The notes: generated from the sequence alone by a model not told the origin. A DNA stretch of 64,000 nt from DASRAA01 sp963814165 (GCA_963814165.1 CAWFBW010000009.1:186001-250000), one strand, 5' to 3'; shown: positions 54,001 to 63,482, counted from the first letter of the stretch. Made by a program: numbers and translations.

Positions 54001-54897
54001 GTGACCCATCTACGCCAGATGATGCTGGAAGAACTTCAGCGTCGGAATTACTCAAAGCGTACGACCCGCTATTACTTGCAGGCGGTAGCGGACTTTGCCC
54101 GGCATTTTGGCAAGTCACCGGATAAGCTCGGACCCGATGAGCTGCGAAGCTACCAGGCCTACCTGCTCCGAGACCGCAAGCTCGCCGTCGGCACTGTGAT
54201 TGCCCGTGTCGCGGCACTACGCTTCTTCTTCATCCGAACTCTCAAACGACACGAGTTTCGAGAAGATTTGCCCTATCCCAAGGATCACCGACGACTCCCC
54301 ACGGTGTTGAGTCTGGAGGAGGTCGCCCGGCTCATCAATGCCGCCGGGAACCTTCTACAGCGTGCCCTGCTGATGACCCTCTACGGCACGGGGATGCGGC
54401 GCACCGAAGTGTCTCTGTTGAAACTCAGCGACATCGACAGCCAGCGCATGATGATCCGCGTGGAGCGCGGCAAGGGCGGCGCCGGCCGTGACATTCCTCT
54501 CAGCCCGGCGCTGTTAGAAACCTTGCGAGAATACTGGCGCTGGAAAAAGCCCCGCATCTATCTGTTCCCCAGCAGCGAACGCAAACGCGGCAAGGAACAA
54601 CCCATCTCCGACAAGACCGTGTGGTATGCGTGTAAAGAAGCCGCTCGCCACGCAGGCCTCACCAAGCGGGTCAGCCCTCATTGCTTGCGGCACAGCTTCG
54701 CCACACACCTCCTGGAAGCGGGGACAGACCTACGCACCATTCAGATTTTACTGGGCCATGGTGATCTGGAAACGACAGCAAAATACCTGCATCTGTCGCA
54801 ACGGCATTTACGGGCGGTCGCCAATCCCTTGGAAGGTTTGCCGCTTTCTCGGATCGAGGAAGTTAACCGTCACTACCACCGTAAACAGAACCCATGA
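54001..54897 (+). CDS. Tyrosine recombinase accompanying IS91-type transposase
   Basis: 298 residues, GTG start with AAAGGAG upstream. N-terminal SAM-like core-binding domain (MMLEELQRRNYSKRTTRYYLQAV). Catalytic domain: Arg in GTGMRRTEVSLL (about 140), HCLRHSFATHLLEAG (HxxR), HGDLETTAKYLH (His/Trp position and Tyr). The stop overlaps the transposase start by 4 bases (ATGA), so it is coupled. Some IS91 relatives carry this helper. Confidence 0.88.
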   Translation: MTHLRQMMLEELQRRNYSKRTTRYYLQAVADFARHFGKSPDKLGPDELRSYQAYLLRDRKLAVGTVIARVAALRFFFIRTLKRHEFREDLPYPKDHRRLPTVLSLEEVARLINAAGNLLQRALLMTLYGTGMRRTEVSLLKLSDIDSQRMMIRVERGKGGAGRDIPLSPALLETLREYWRWKKPRIYLFPSSERKRGKEQPISDKTVWYACKEAARHAGLTKRVSPHCLRHSFATHLLEAGTDLRTIQILLGHGDLETTAKYLHLSQRHLRAVANPLEGLPLSRIEEVNRHYHRKQNP

Positions 54898-56075
54898 CTC
54901 GGCCCGCCGTGGAGGTGGCCGACATCCTCCGCGCCCAAGGCCAGCGTTTTCTCGACCGGTATCGATCGAGCTTGGACTTCCAGCAGCTCAAAGCCTTGCG
55001 AGCCATTCAGCGCTGCCGCACCGCCGCCCTGGGTGGCCATCGCGATCAGTGCTCGCGCTGCGGTTATCAGGCCATCTCCTACAACTCGTGTCGCAATCGC
55101 CACTGCCCCAAGTGTCAGTCGCAAGCTCGTGAGCGCTGGATCACAGCACGGCAACACGATCTCCTCGACACCAGCTATTTCCATGTCGTGTTCACTGTGC
55201 CTCACGAACTGAATGTGCTGGCGTTGGAGAACCCACGCCTGTTTTACGATCTGTTGTTCACCGCCACTGCGCAAACCTTGCTGGAAATCGCATCCGATGC
55301 GAAGCACCTTGGAGCCGAGATCGGCGTGATCGCCATCCTGCACACCTGGGGACAGAACCTGCTCCTGCATCCCCACATTCACTGTGTCATTCCCGCAGGC
55401 GGGCTCTCGCGGGATCATCGTCGATGGGTTCGTCCGCGCTATCCTTTCTTCTTGCCTGTCAAAGTCCTGAGTCGCGTCTTTCGCGGCAAGTTCCTCGCCG
55501 GTCTCAAACGCCTCCACCGCCGCAACAAGCTACAGTGTGCGGGCCCGGCTGGGGCTCTCGCCGACCAACAACAGTTTGCAAAACTGCTCCGTCATCTCCA
55601 TCGTCACGACTGGGTGGTCTATGCCAAGCCCGCTTTCGGCGGTCCCTTGCAGGTGCTGCGCTATCTCGGCCGCTACACCCATCGCGTAGCCATTTCCAAT
55701 CACCGCTTGTTGACCTTCGAACAAGAGCGCGTGACTTTCCGCTGGAAGGATTACGCCCACGGTGGCAAACAAAGCCGGATGACTCTGGCGGGAACTGAGT
55801 TTCTGCGGCGCTTCTTTCTGCACGTGCTACCCAGAAGCTTCGTACGCATCCGCCACTTCGGGTTTCTCGCTAATCGCTTTCGCCTCTCTCGCCTGGCGCT
55901 ATGCCGACAACTGCTGGGTTGCAGTTGCTCTATGCCGCGAGAAGTCAGAGCCAACGATGTCCATTCCAACAGTTCCTCGCTTTGGCATTGTCCCCGCTGC
56001 AGCGCATCGATGATCGTCATTCAGAGATTTACAGCCGCGGAACTATCAATATGTACGTACTTCGATTCTTCCTAG
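54894..56075 (+). CDS. IS91-family (HUH, Y2-type) transposase
   Basis: 393 residues. N-terminal zinc-binding region CSRCGY...SCRNRHCPKCQSQARERW (about 53-82). HUH motif LHPHIHCVIPAGG (about 158-170) binds metal for rolling-circle transposition. The catalytic tyrosine region is LQVLRYLGRYTHRVAISNHRLL (about 252-272). A second zinc pair near the end, HCPRCSASMIVIQRFTAAEL, is normal for the family. Frame intact. Confidence 0.9.
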   Translation: MTRPAVEVADILRAQGQRFLDRYRSSLDFQQLKALRAIQRCRTAALGGHRDQCSRCGYQAISYNSCRNRHCPKCQSQARERWITARQHDLLDTSYFHVVFTVPHELNVLALENPRLFYDLLFTATAQTLLEIASDAKHLGAEIGVIAILHTWGQNLLLHPHIHCVIPAGGLSRDHRRWVRPRYPFFLPVKVLSRVFRGKFLAGLKRLHRRNKLQCAGPAGALADQQQFAKLLRHLHRHDWVVYAKPAFGGPLQVLRYLGRYTHRVAISNHRLLTFEQERVTFRWKDYAHGGKQSRMTLAGTEFLRRFFLHVLPRSFVRIRHFGFLANRFRLSRLALCRQLLGCSCSMPREVRANDVHSNSSSLWHCPRCSASMIVIQRFTAAELSICTYFDSS

Positions 56076-56538
56076 CAGCTCCGTCGGTAACGACACTTGG
56101 ATGTGCCTCAGCACGCCGACGCCCTCGTGTCTCCACCTTGTCGCCATTGCCCGTTTTCCAACCTTTCATTCCATCCGTTTGCCGCTCGACCCACGATCAC
56201 CAGCGAGCTTACGCACTTCCACCCTGCTCTCCCATCGCGCAATCTGACGCCAGGCGCGCATTCAAATCCCATAGCTCCCCGTGTCCGCCGCAAACGCCAG
56301 CGACTTCCTCCTAGTCTCCTTATCGAAAACGCCTCGGATCCAGGTTCTTCCGCTCCACTCAAGCGTCCCGCCCGAGGCGTTTCCGATCAAGGCTAGCGAC
56401 TATCGCGTCCAAGTGACTTCCCCGAGCCAGACTCCCGGCTGGCGTGAACAAGCTGTAATGGAAATACCAACTCGCGACCTGACCGAACGGGCAGCCAGCC
56501 GGATTACGTTCGAGATGGCGATTTATCGCCAACTATAT
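56076..56538. other. IS91 right flank and gap
   Basis: No gene. Includes the inverted repeat 56327-56382 that may mark the element end. The right boundary is unknown. Confidence 0.4.
56327..56382. repeat. Long inverted repeat near IS91 right end
   Basis: Arms AAACGCCTCGG (56327-56337) and CCGAGGCGTTT (56372-56382), perfect 11 bp, 34-base loop. It resembles the end hairpins of rolling-circle elements but could also be local. Confidence 0.6.
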
Positions 56539-57096
56539 CTACGACAGAGGCGGCCCAACTACCTTCATGTAGTGTTTTTGCATGAGCTTCTTGTTCGTCT
56601 CCGCGTCCACACCTTCTCGCTCTGCGAACATCATCTCGAAGCCCGCAGGCGTTACGCCGAAAAGCAATACACCATTTTCTGTTCCGATGTTCTTGAAAGT
56701 GTGAACTGTTTTGCGAGGAATGAAGATTGATGTGCCGACTGGCACCGCGACAAGTTGGTCCGCAAGCAGGAATTCGAACTGCCCGCTCACGACGTAAGCG
56801 AACTCATCCTCTCGAATGTGCAGGTGCCTTGGGGGCCCACCTGCGGGAGCGATTGTTTGCCGGAATAGGCCAAGCGTTCTACCCGTCTCCTCGCTCGTCG
56901 CGAGCAGTTCTGTTGTGTCATTCTCTCTGCCTTTTTGGCCGCGGTACCTTCGAATTTCGCCGGGCAATACGATGAGCGGATGCCCTTCGGTTTCAGCAGC
57001 GATTACGTACTCCCCTGCAATTGTTGATAGTCCAACCGCTGGCAGTATTCCGAGAAACAAGCGCAAAAGACTTCGTCGGTTCGTGTGAACACTCAT
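56539..57096 (-). CDS. Exported cupin-domain protein
   Basis: 185 residues from ATG 57096 (a GTG 6 bases upstream is possible). Twin-arginine-like signal NRRSLLRLFLGILPAVGLSTIA, so it may be folded before export. Single cupin: PPRHLHIREDEFAYVVSGQFEF (metal ligands H-x-H, E and a later H in VPVGTSIFIPRKTVHTFKN). A quercetinase-like or sugar-isomerase-like role cannot be told. It sits on the minus strand just right of the IS91 element. Confidence 0.75.
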   Translation of the reverse strand: MSVHTNRRSLLRLFLGILPAVGLSTIAGEYVIAAETEGHPLIVLPGEIRRYRGQKGRENDTTELLATSEETGRTLGLFRQTIAPAGGPPRHLHIREDEFAYVVSGQFEFLLADQLVAVPVGTSIFIPRKTVHTFKNIGTENGVLLFGVTPAGFEMMFAEREGVDAETNKKLMQKHYMKVVGPPLS

Positions 57097-57392
57097 AACC
57101 ACCCCAATTGGCTGGTGAGTGTAGCATCACCCGAGCTGTTGTTGGTAACAGGCCATATCGTAGGTAATCCGAAACGGGGGCGACCCGCCACCGATAGCGA
57201 GTGAGATGGGGATTTTACGACGGTAATTGGCGATCAGAGGCAGAAGGGGAAACGCAGCGAGCATAAATGAACCAACGCAACCACTAGAGTCACCGCAAAT
57301 GCCGTTCGCACAGGATCAATCCACCGACCGAGCATCCACGTGCCCTAGTCGTCCGGGCTGCCTTCTTCCAGGGTGGTGCTAATATTCCGGTC

Positions 57393-58439
57393 ATGAAACC
57401 GCGAACTTCTTTGCTTCTAGTCCTCACACTGAGCATCGGTGCTCTCGCTATAGCATTGCATGCTGCCAGTGACCAAAGCGCGAATTACACGACTCGGACC
57501 CTTGCCCTCCCGGACCATGGCCGGGGAAATATCACCATGGATTACATCGCCTACGATCCCAAAACGGGATACGTCTGGGTTCCGGCAATCAACATTGGCT
57601 CGGTGTACGTCGTGGACACCGGCGACGGTTCCGTTCGCGAGATCCCGGGCTTTGCCACAAATGAGGTTGAACTGGGCGGCCGAAAACGCCTTCAGGGGCC
57701 CAGCGGCGTATCGGTGGGTGACGGAGTGGTTTACATCGGCAACCGTGCCGATTCCAGCGTGTGCGCCATTGATGAACAGTCGCTTGCGCGCAAGGCCTGT
57801 GGCCACATCGGTTCCACTCCCGACGGTGTAGTTTATGTGCCGTCCACAAAGGAGGTCTGGGTCACCGCGCCGCGCGACAAGTCTGTGCGTGTTTTGGACA
57901 GCCAGACCTTGACTCAGAAAGAAAAACTGACCTTCGAGGGCCAGCCCGAAGGATATGCAGTCGATGCTAAGCGCGGGCGCCTCTATATGAATTACGAGGA
58001 CAAGGACCTAACGACTGCCATTGACCTCAAGACGCGCAAGACCGTTGCGAAGTGGCCGTCAAAGTGTGGCGAAGATGGCCCGCACGGTCTATCGGTGGAC
58101 GAAGACGCCGGCTTCCTCTTCGTAGCCTGCAGCACGCAGGCGGAGGTTCTGGATGCGGGACACAATGGGGAGAAGCTGTCAGCCATCGATACCGGCGACG
58201 GTGTGGATGACCTACACTACTCGCCCGCTACTCACATGCTGTATGTAGGCGCTGCCAAGGATGCGCGACTCACGATCGCCCGAGTTGACGCTACCGGTAA
58301 GCTCAGCTTGGTTGCACAAGTACCCACACACGAGGGCGCTCGGAATGGAGTCGTCAGCAATGACGGCACGATCTATCTCGCGCACTCGCAACGGGGCCAA
58401 TTGGCTGGGCTGATCGTGGTATTGCCGAGTCACAAATAA
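57393..58439 (+). CDS. Secreted YncE-like beta-propeller protein
   Basis: 348 residues. Signal peptide KPRTSLLLVLTLSIGALAIALHAA. Seven blades of the YncE/surface-layer type, with IAYDPKTGYVWVPAINIGSVYVVD, VVYVPSTKEVWVTAPRDKSVRVLD, GYAVDAKRGRLYMNYEDKDLTTAID and VDDLHYSPATHMLYVGAAKDARL. Function in the family is unclear (DNA- or ligand-binding has been proposed). ATG at 57393. A truncated and rearranged relative is at 50366-50797. Confidence 0.85.
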   Translation: MKPRTSLLLVLTLSIGALAIALHAASDQSANYTTRTLALPDHGRGNITMDYIAYDPKTGYVWVPAINIGSVYVVDTGDGSVREIPGFATNEVELGGRKRLQGPSGVSVGDGVVYIGNRADSSVCAIDEQSLARKACGHIGSTPDGVVYVPSTKEVWVTAPRDKSVRVLDSQTLTQKEKLTFEGQPEGYAVDAKRGRLYMNYEDKDLTTAIDLKTRKTVAKWPSKCGEDGPHGLSVDEDAGFLFVACSTQAEVLDAGHNGEKLSAIDTGDGVDDLHYSPATHMLYVGAAKDARLTIARVDATGKLSLVAQVPTHEGARNGVVSNDGTIYLAHSQRGQLAGLIVVLPSHK

Positions 58440-58567
58440 CCCAGATCCAAACGAAGACATTTTCTTTTTTTATGGAACTGGGCATCTTACTTAGAAACGT
58501 AGCGTCCAATGACGAGAGGTTGAATCTGGGCCGGGGTAACTAATCCAGCGACGTTTGGTATTGGACG

Positions 58568-59524
58568 ATGAACGGCAGATTTCTGACTGCTGCAGCACTT
58601 TGCGACAAGACGACATCTCGATCAACTCGCGGAGCCGGGAAAGCATTCCTCACGTCGGTCGTCTGGTTGGCGATGGCCGGGTGTGTAGCTGGACAGCAGG
58701 CACCTGCTCCTCCGGCGTCCTCAACGACGGCATCCACACAAATACCAGATGCGCCATCGACCACCAAACAACAACACGGTTCATTCGGACATGGCGTGGC
58801 CACGGTCATCAAAACTATTGGTCAGGATGAATTGCACCTGATTAAGGCGCCCTTTCGTATCGACTCGGTTGGTTTCACAGACGAGCCACCTTTCCTGAAC
58901 AAAACGCTATTCTGGGACTCGGTGGTAGTGGGGGCGATTGGTGTACTCATTGCGAATGACGAATCGGTCGTCCAACAGGTTCCCAACAGTTGGCACCAGA
59001 CGGGCATCGATATCTCGAACGCGTGCACCTACGGAGAAGTGGCGGCTACGGGCGGCATCTACCTGACTGGTCTGTTTACCCACGACAAACACGCACAACG
59101 CACGGGCGTTTTGGCCGCTGAAGCATCCATTGACAGCACGCTGCTTTACGGATCGATGAAGCTGATCTTCAATCGGCAGCGACCGTACATGGGCAACGGC
59201 GTCGGCAAGTTCTTCTACGGCAACTTTAGCAGCGGATCGTTTCCTTCGGGGCACGCAACCTTCGCATGGACTCTCGCCTCCGTGGTGGCCCACGAGTATC
59301 CGAAGTGGCCGGTACAGTTACTGATGTATGGCATGGCGACGACCGTCGCAACTACCCGCGTCACAGGCGGACAGCACTTTCCTTCTGATGTGTTTGTGGG
59401 ATCGACGCTAGGGTACCTGGTGGGAAGGTATGTGGCCAATAAGGATAAGCGGCCTCAAACCCAGACGTCGCACGGCCTAAAGCAACTACCGAATGCGATT
59501 CTTAGTCACGTGACTGTCCAATAG
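58568..59524 (+). CDS. PAP2-family membrane-associated phosphatase
   Basis: 318 residues. N-terminal hydrophobic stretch (AFLTSVVWLAMAGCVAG), an Ala/Pro-rich linker, then the PAP2 core with all three acid phosphatase motifs: KLIFNRQRP (K-x6-RP), GSFPSGHATF (PSGH) and TTRVTGGQHFPSDVFVG (R-x5-H-x3-D). Substrates in the family are undecaprenyl or lipid pyrophosphates, or PAP. Convergent with the gene at 59551. Confidence 0.88.
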   Translation: MNGRFLTAAALCDKTTSRSTRGAGKAFLTSVVWLAMAGCVAGQQAPAPPASSTTASTQIPDAPSTTKQQHGSFGHGVATVIKTIGQDELHLIKAPFRIDSVGFTDEPPFLNKTLFWDSVVVGAIGVLIANDESVVQQVPNSWHQTGIDISNACTYGEVAATGGIYLTGLFTHDKHAQRTGVLAAEASIDSTLLYGSMKLIFNRQRPYMGNGVGKFFYGNFSSGSFPSGHATFAWTLASVVAHEYPKWPVQLLMYGMATTVATTRVTGGQHFPSDVFVGSTLGYLVGRYVANKDKRPQTQTSHGLKQLPNAILSHVTVQ

Positions 59525-59550
59525 CCACTTACGCCACATTAGCGATCTTC

Positions 59551-60420
59551 CTAGATACCCTGTCGTGGGTGGCGCAGGGTTGACCAGAGCGGATGCGCAG
59601 CACAAAGGGCAAGCCCAGCAAGCGCAACGCCGGCCATGATGAACGGCGGTCGAGAGGCGCGCACAAGTGGTTCTGCGTGCCATAACGTGGCTGCGCCTGC
59701 CACGAACATGATCGGCGTGACGCAGGCAGCGATGAGCAAGTTGCCTCGCGACGCTCGGCTCAGCAATGCATTGCTGATGGCGCCGACAAGAGAGAGAATC
59801 ACCGCAAAAATGGGCATGCGAACAAGCCCCTCGGATGCCGCTTCGAGCATGTTCCTTACCAGAAACGCCCCGGGATCGGTCATGCCGCTGGCGACAAACC
59901 AATCGTGCATCTGCAACTCGGCATTCCTCTCAAAAGCAAGACTTACGCTATACACCACGCACAGCAGGATGAGCATTCCCACGATCGCGCACCACACGCC
60001 GGCAATTACCGCCATGACGAGCGAATGTGTTCGTTCCCAAGTCTTCGAACCCACCGCGCCAAGCAGCGCGAGCATTAAGAATATTGGGGTGATGACGAGA
60101 ATGAAGGGTCTGTGCGGTAAGAAGGATTCAACAATGTGGTTAGAAACATATACGGCACCTAACAGTACACCCAGCTGCGCGCCCACCCGGGCTGAGGCGG
60201 TGACCTCCGCGTCTCGCTGAAACCACAGCCATACTCCAGCGAAGCCGTAGGCAAGCAAGAGCGCAATGTCCATCCGGAGCAGACCACTGACGGCACTTTG
60301 AACGCTACTAGGATGACGTACAACGCCGACTGCGATGAGTGAAAGCACGATGAGCACGCCCAGGACTGCCGTGCCCGCAAGCATGTGGCTCGTGCGGTTC
60401 TGCGTCACATCGTCGGTCAC
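59551..60420 (-). CDS. Multi-pass membrane protein, unknown
   Basis: 289 residues from GTG 60420; AGGAG lies about 11 bases upstream. A longer start at 60549 adds a charged soluble stretch. About eight helices (MLAGTAVLGVLIVLSLIAVGV, IALLLAYGFAGVWLWF, FILVITPIFLMLALLGAV, LVMAVIAGVWCAIVGMLILLCVVY). A histidine-containing loop NHIVESFLPHR and a Trp-rich tail. No family recognised. Confidence 0.55.
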   Translation of the reverse strand: MTDDVTQNRTSHMLAGTAVLGVLIVLSLIAVGVVRHPSSVQSAVSGLLRMDIALLLAYGFAGVWLWFQRDAEVTASARVGAQLGVLLGAVYVSNHIVESFLPHRPFILVITPIFLMLALLGAVGSKTWERTHSLVMAVIAGVWCAIVGMLILLCVVYSVSLAFERNAELQMHDWFVASGMTDPGAFLVRNMLEAASEGLVRMPIFAVILSLVGAISNALLSRASRGNLLIAACVTPIMFVAGAATLWHAEPLVRASRPPFIMAGVALAGLALCAAHPLWSTLRHPRQGI

Positions 60421-60768
60421 TGGCTCTAATTCTCCTGGCGTTCCACGAGTCGGACATGCATAGCGATGTGTTAGATCGACCGGCCTAAGCGCTCTTCGGT
60501 TGCGAAGCGGCTCAGGCCAATCTCCGGCCGAAAAACAACCTAGTGGCAAAGTTCTTCAACTTCAAAACGTCGGCCCACGATTATAGGTGATGTGACCAGG
60601 CCAACTCGCACCCTATCTAAACCGGATGGAATATGTTCCTCGGGAGTGGGCCAGGATCCGGCAAGCGCATTGGCGTCGGCACTTGATTTCATAACACTGT
60701 CGGCTCCCTCGACGTGAGTAGACTTGATAGCTGCCAAGCAACCAAGGCTCGGGAGGAAGGAGCCGAAC
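60421..60768. other. Non-coding left end of the IS110 element
   Basis: About 350 bases. In IS110-type elements an RNA (bridge RNA) that guides recombination is made from a non-coding end next to the transposase. This stretch is a candidate location; no structure is fixed here. Confidence 0.35.
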
Positions 60769-61825
60769 ATGCTGATTATAGGTTGCGATTATCACCCGAG
60801 CGTTCAGCAAATCGCGTTTGTTGATTCAGAAACGGGAGAAAGCGGTGAACGACGACTGCTGCACAAGGACGGCGAAGCCGAAAGGTTTTACCGCGACTTG
60901 AAGCTACGAGGTGTAAGCGTGCGCGTGGGGATAGAAGCCACAGGGCACGCCCGCTGGTTCGAACGGTTACTGGCGGAACTGGGTTTCGAGCTATGGATTG
61001 GTGATCCGTCCGAGATTAAGGCTGCGCGAGTGCGGAAGCAGAAGACTGACCGGCTGGATGCGCAGCTGCTGCTGAAGCTGCTGGTGGAAGAGCGCTTTCC
61101 ACGCATATGGGTACCAAGCCCGGAGAATCGGGATCTGCGCCAACTGCTTTGGCATCGGCATCGGCTGGTGCAGATCCGGACACGAGTCATGAATCAGTTG
61201 CAGGCAGTGGCTATGAACGAAGGAGTGCGACGCAAGGGAGCGCTGTGGAGCAAGTCGGGGCGCGCCCAGTTGGAGTCCTTCGTGCTGTTACCTTGGGCCA
61301 GCCGACGCCGGCAAGACTTGCTGGACGTGCTGGACCGCTTGAACCCCACCATCGATGAATTAAGCACGGCGGTGGAGCAGGAAGCCAAGAAACGACCCGA
61401 GGTGCTACGGCTGATGACGCATCCTGGGGTTGGTCCCCTGACTGCCCTTGCCTTTGTGCTGATCATCGGATCGGCGAAGCGTTTCGCTTGCGGCAAGCAG
61501 ATTGGCAGCTACCTGGGACTGATTCCCTGTGAAGACTCCAGCGCCAATCGTCAGCGGCTGGGGCATATCAGCAAGCAGGGCAACACGCTGTTACGTTTCT
61601 TGCTGGTGGAAGCAGCCCAGGCTGCTGTCCGTTGCGACAAGGAGTGGCGACGGAAGTATTGTACACCTGGCCATGCGGCGGGATCCCCGGATCGCCAAGG
61701 TAGCCATGGCACGCAAACTCGCCGTCAGTTTGTTCTGGATGTGGCGCAAGGAATGGAATTACGAACAGGTTATAAAGTTCGGTTCGCACGCGGGAGAGCC
61801 CGATTACGTCCATGGTGTGAAGTAA
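60769..61825 (+). CDS. IS110-family transposase, one-base frameshift
   Basis: About 351 residues after joining. ATG 60769 with GGAGGAAGGAG. DEDD catalytic residues: Asp in IIGCDYHPS (residue 6), Glu in GIEATGHARWF (about 57), Asp-Asp in KTDRLDAQ (about 94-97). The C-terminal Tnp_20 part has HPGVGPLTALAFVLIIG, IGSYLGLIP and the conserved Ser region GHISKQGNTLLRFLLVEAA. At about 61660 removing one T joins RRKY to VHLAMRRDPRIAKVAMARK and the end EPDYVHGVK. As written the tail is garbled until a stop at 61926. Confidence 0.9.
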
Positions 61826-62213
61826 ATCACCGCCCACTTGATTGGGCATCCCGCTCCCTACGGAGGGAGTTCGAAGTAGTAATCATGATCGACGTTGCGA
61901 CCGGAGAGATGGTTGGGTCGGACTGAGTTCCACCCGAGAGATTACACGCGAGCCTTTGGTTGATGATGGCAGGAGTTTTCAGGGAGAGCGAAATGGCGCG
62001 CTCTTAAGAGCGGATGGTGTAGTGTGCCTCAAAAAGTGCTTGACAGGGGCGACAGTGTTAGAGATGGACGTATAATGCCCTATTCGCGGATGTGACGTAC
62101 CAAAAGCGGGCGACCGTCGCACTTCGACGCGTAGCCGACTACACGGCCAAGTGGATTTCGGTTGCCGGTGTCTCACGGGCGAACACGTCGGGCCGGCAGA
62201 CTTGCAACCACAA
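61826..62213. other. Gap with IS110 right end and a dispersed repeat
   Basis: About 390 bases, no supported gene. Contains CTCTTAAGAG (62001-62010, perfect palindrome) and copy 2 of the 56-base repeat (62086-62141). A TTGACA and a TATAAT occur at 62040 and 62071 but are too far apart to be a promoter. Confidence 0.45.
62086..62141 (+). repeat. 56-base dispersed repeat, copy 2
   Basis: Partner of 53847-53902. Lies between the IS110 element and the MacB-type permease. Confidence 0.65.
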
Positions 62214-63437
62214 CTACTCGTACCGCAAGGCATCGATGGGGTTTAGCTCGGACGCTTTGCGCGAAGGATAGTACCCAAAAAATATCCCAACGGCGGCGGC
62301 AAATAGTCCCGAGAACAGCAACAGCTGTGGCGTCAGCTTGATCTCCCACTGCAGCAAATTCTGCATGAGAGCCGACGTTCCGATTCCGGCAAGCACGCCT
62401 AAGAAGCCCCCCATCAGGCTGATGGCGATGGCTTCGCTAAGAAACTGAAACTGAATGTCAGCTTCGGTAGCGCCGATGGCCAACCGAATGCCGATCTCGC
62501 GAGTGCGCTCGGTGACCGATACCAGCATGATGTTCATGATCCCGATGCCGCCGACTAGTAATGCTAACGACGCCGTGATGCCCAGCAATAGCGTGAACAG
62601 TTCACTGGCCTGCAACTGCGCCCGGATCACGTCCTCGGGACTGCGAATATTAAAGTCTTCGGGCTCGTCGGGATGCAGGTGATGGCGCTCGCGCAACAGC
62701 CCCACGGCCTGTTTGGTCGCAATCGGAATGGCCGCGCGGGAGGTTGCGGAGAAGAAGATGTCATCCAGCCAACTCGTGCCGCTGATTCGTTTCATCGCAG
62801 TGGTGTAGGGCATGGCAACGAAATCGTCCTGGTCCGAGCCGCTGGCGGACGCTCCCTTGGGCCGGAAGGTTCCGATCACGCGACACGGCATGGCTTGCAC
62901 GCGAATGCTTTTGCCGACCGGGTCCCCATTTGGAAACAGACTCTGAACGACAGTTTGACCCAATATGCAGACAGGCACATCCCGGTCGACATCGTCGCGG
63001 GTGAAAATAGTGCCCGCCTGAATCTCCCACTTTCGAATGTCGAAATACTCTGGAGCAACGCCACGATATGTGGTGTTCCAGTTTTGAGTTCCATAAACAA
63101 GTTGAACTCGACCATCGACGTTGGGGCTCATGCGTTTGAAACCGGGGATCTCCGCAAAGATGGCTTGAGCGTCTGCCATCGTGAGACTGTTGGTCTCCCG
63201 GGTGCCGAAGCGAACTCCGTTGGTGGCCCGGCTGCCTGCTTCGATCCAGATCATGTTGTCCCCAAGCTTTTGAAGCTGCTCCTCCACCTTGGCGGATCCG
63301 GCTTTGCCTACTCCGACCACGCAAATGAACGCGGCGATGCCAACGACCAAACTAAGAATGGTGAGGACCGTCCTGATGCGGTTGCGCCGCAGGGACTTCA
63401 CTGCCTCGCCCCAGATGGAATGAGCGTATATCAGCAT
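62214..63437 (-). CDS. MacB-type ABC transporter permease
   Basis: 407 residues. MacB/FtsX topology: first helix (RIRTVLTILSLVVGIAAFICVVGVG), a large periplasmic MacB_PCD domain (about 45-270: NMIWIEAGSRATN, DVPVCILGQTV, PVGKSIRVQAMPCRVIGTF), then three C-terminal helices with GGIGIMNIMLVSVTERTREIGIRLAIGAT and the tail YPSRKASELNPIDALRYE. It exports peptides, lipids or drugs with an ATPase subunit that lies outside this window. Downstream of a paralogue with a 45-base gap, so probably an operon read from right to left. Confidence 0.92.
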   Translation of the reverse strand: MLIYAHSIWGEAVKSLRRNRIRTVLTILSLVVGIAAFICVVGVGKAGSAKVEEQLQKLGDNMIWIEAGSRATNGVRFGTRETNSLTMADAQAIFAEIPGFKRMSPNVDGRVQLVYGTQNWNTTYRGVAPEYFDIRKWEIQAGTIFTRDDVDRDVPVCILGQTVVQSLFPNGDPVGKSIRVQAMPCRVIGTFRPKGASASGSDQDDFVAMPYTTAMKRISGTSWLDDIFFSATSRAAIPIATKQAVGLLRERHHLHPDEPEDFNIRSPEDVIRAQLQASELFTLLLGITASLALLVGGIGIMNIMLVSVTERTREIGIRLAIGATEADIQFQFLSEAIAISLMGGFLGVLAGIGTSALMQNLLQWEIKLTPQLLLFSGLFAAAVGIFFGYYPSRKASELNPIDALRYE

Positions 63438-63482
63438 GGTCGATCCTGACAGAATCCGCGGACTGCTTGCTGCCGGCGTGTC

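Larger units (their letters stand above)
53930..56400 (+). mobile_element. IS91-type element with tyrosine recombinase helper
   Basis: Two overlapping genes (tyrosine recombinase and HUH transposase) and, after the transposase, a long inverted repeat (56327-56382). Boundaries are approximate: no inverted terminal repeats are expected for this rolling-circle family. Confidence 0.6.

Noticed and set aside
62040..62076. Promoter-like TTGACA and TATAAT
   Set aside because: The spacing is 25 bases, too long for a sigma-70 promoter.
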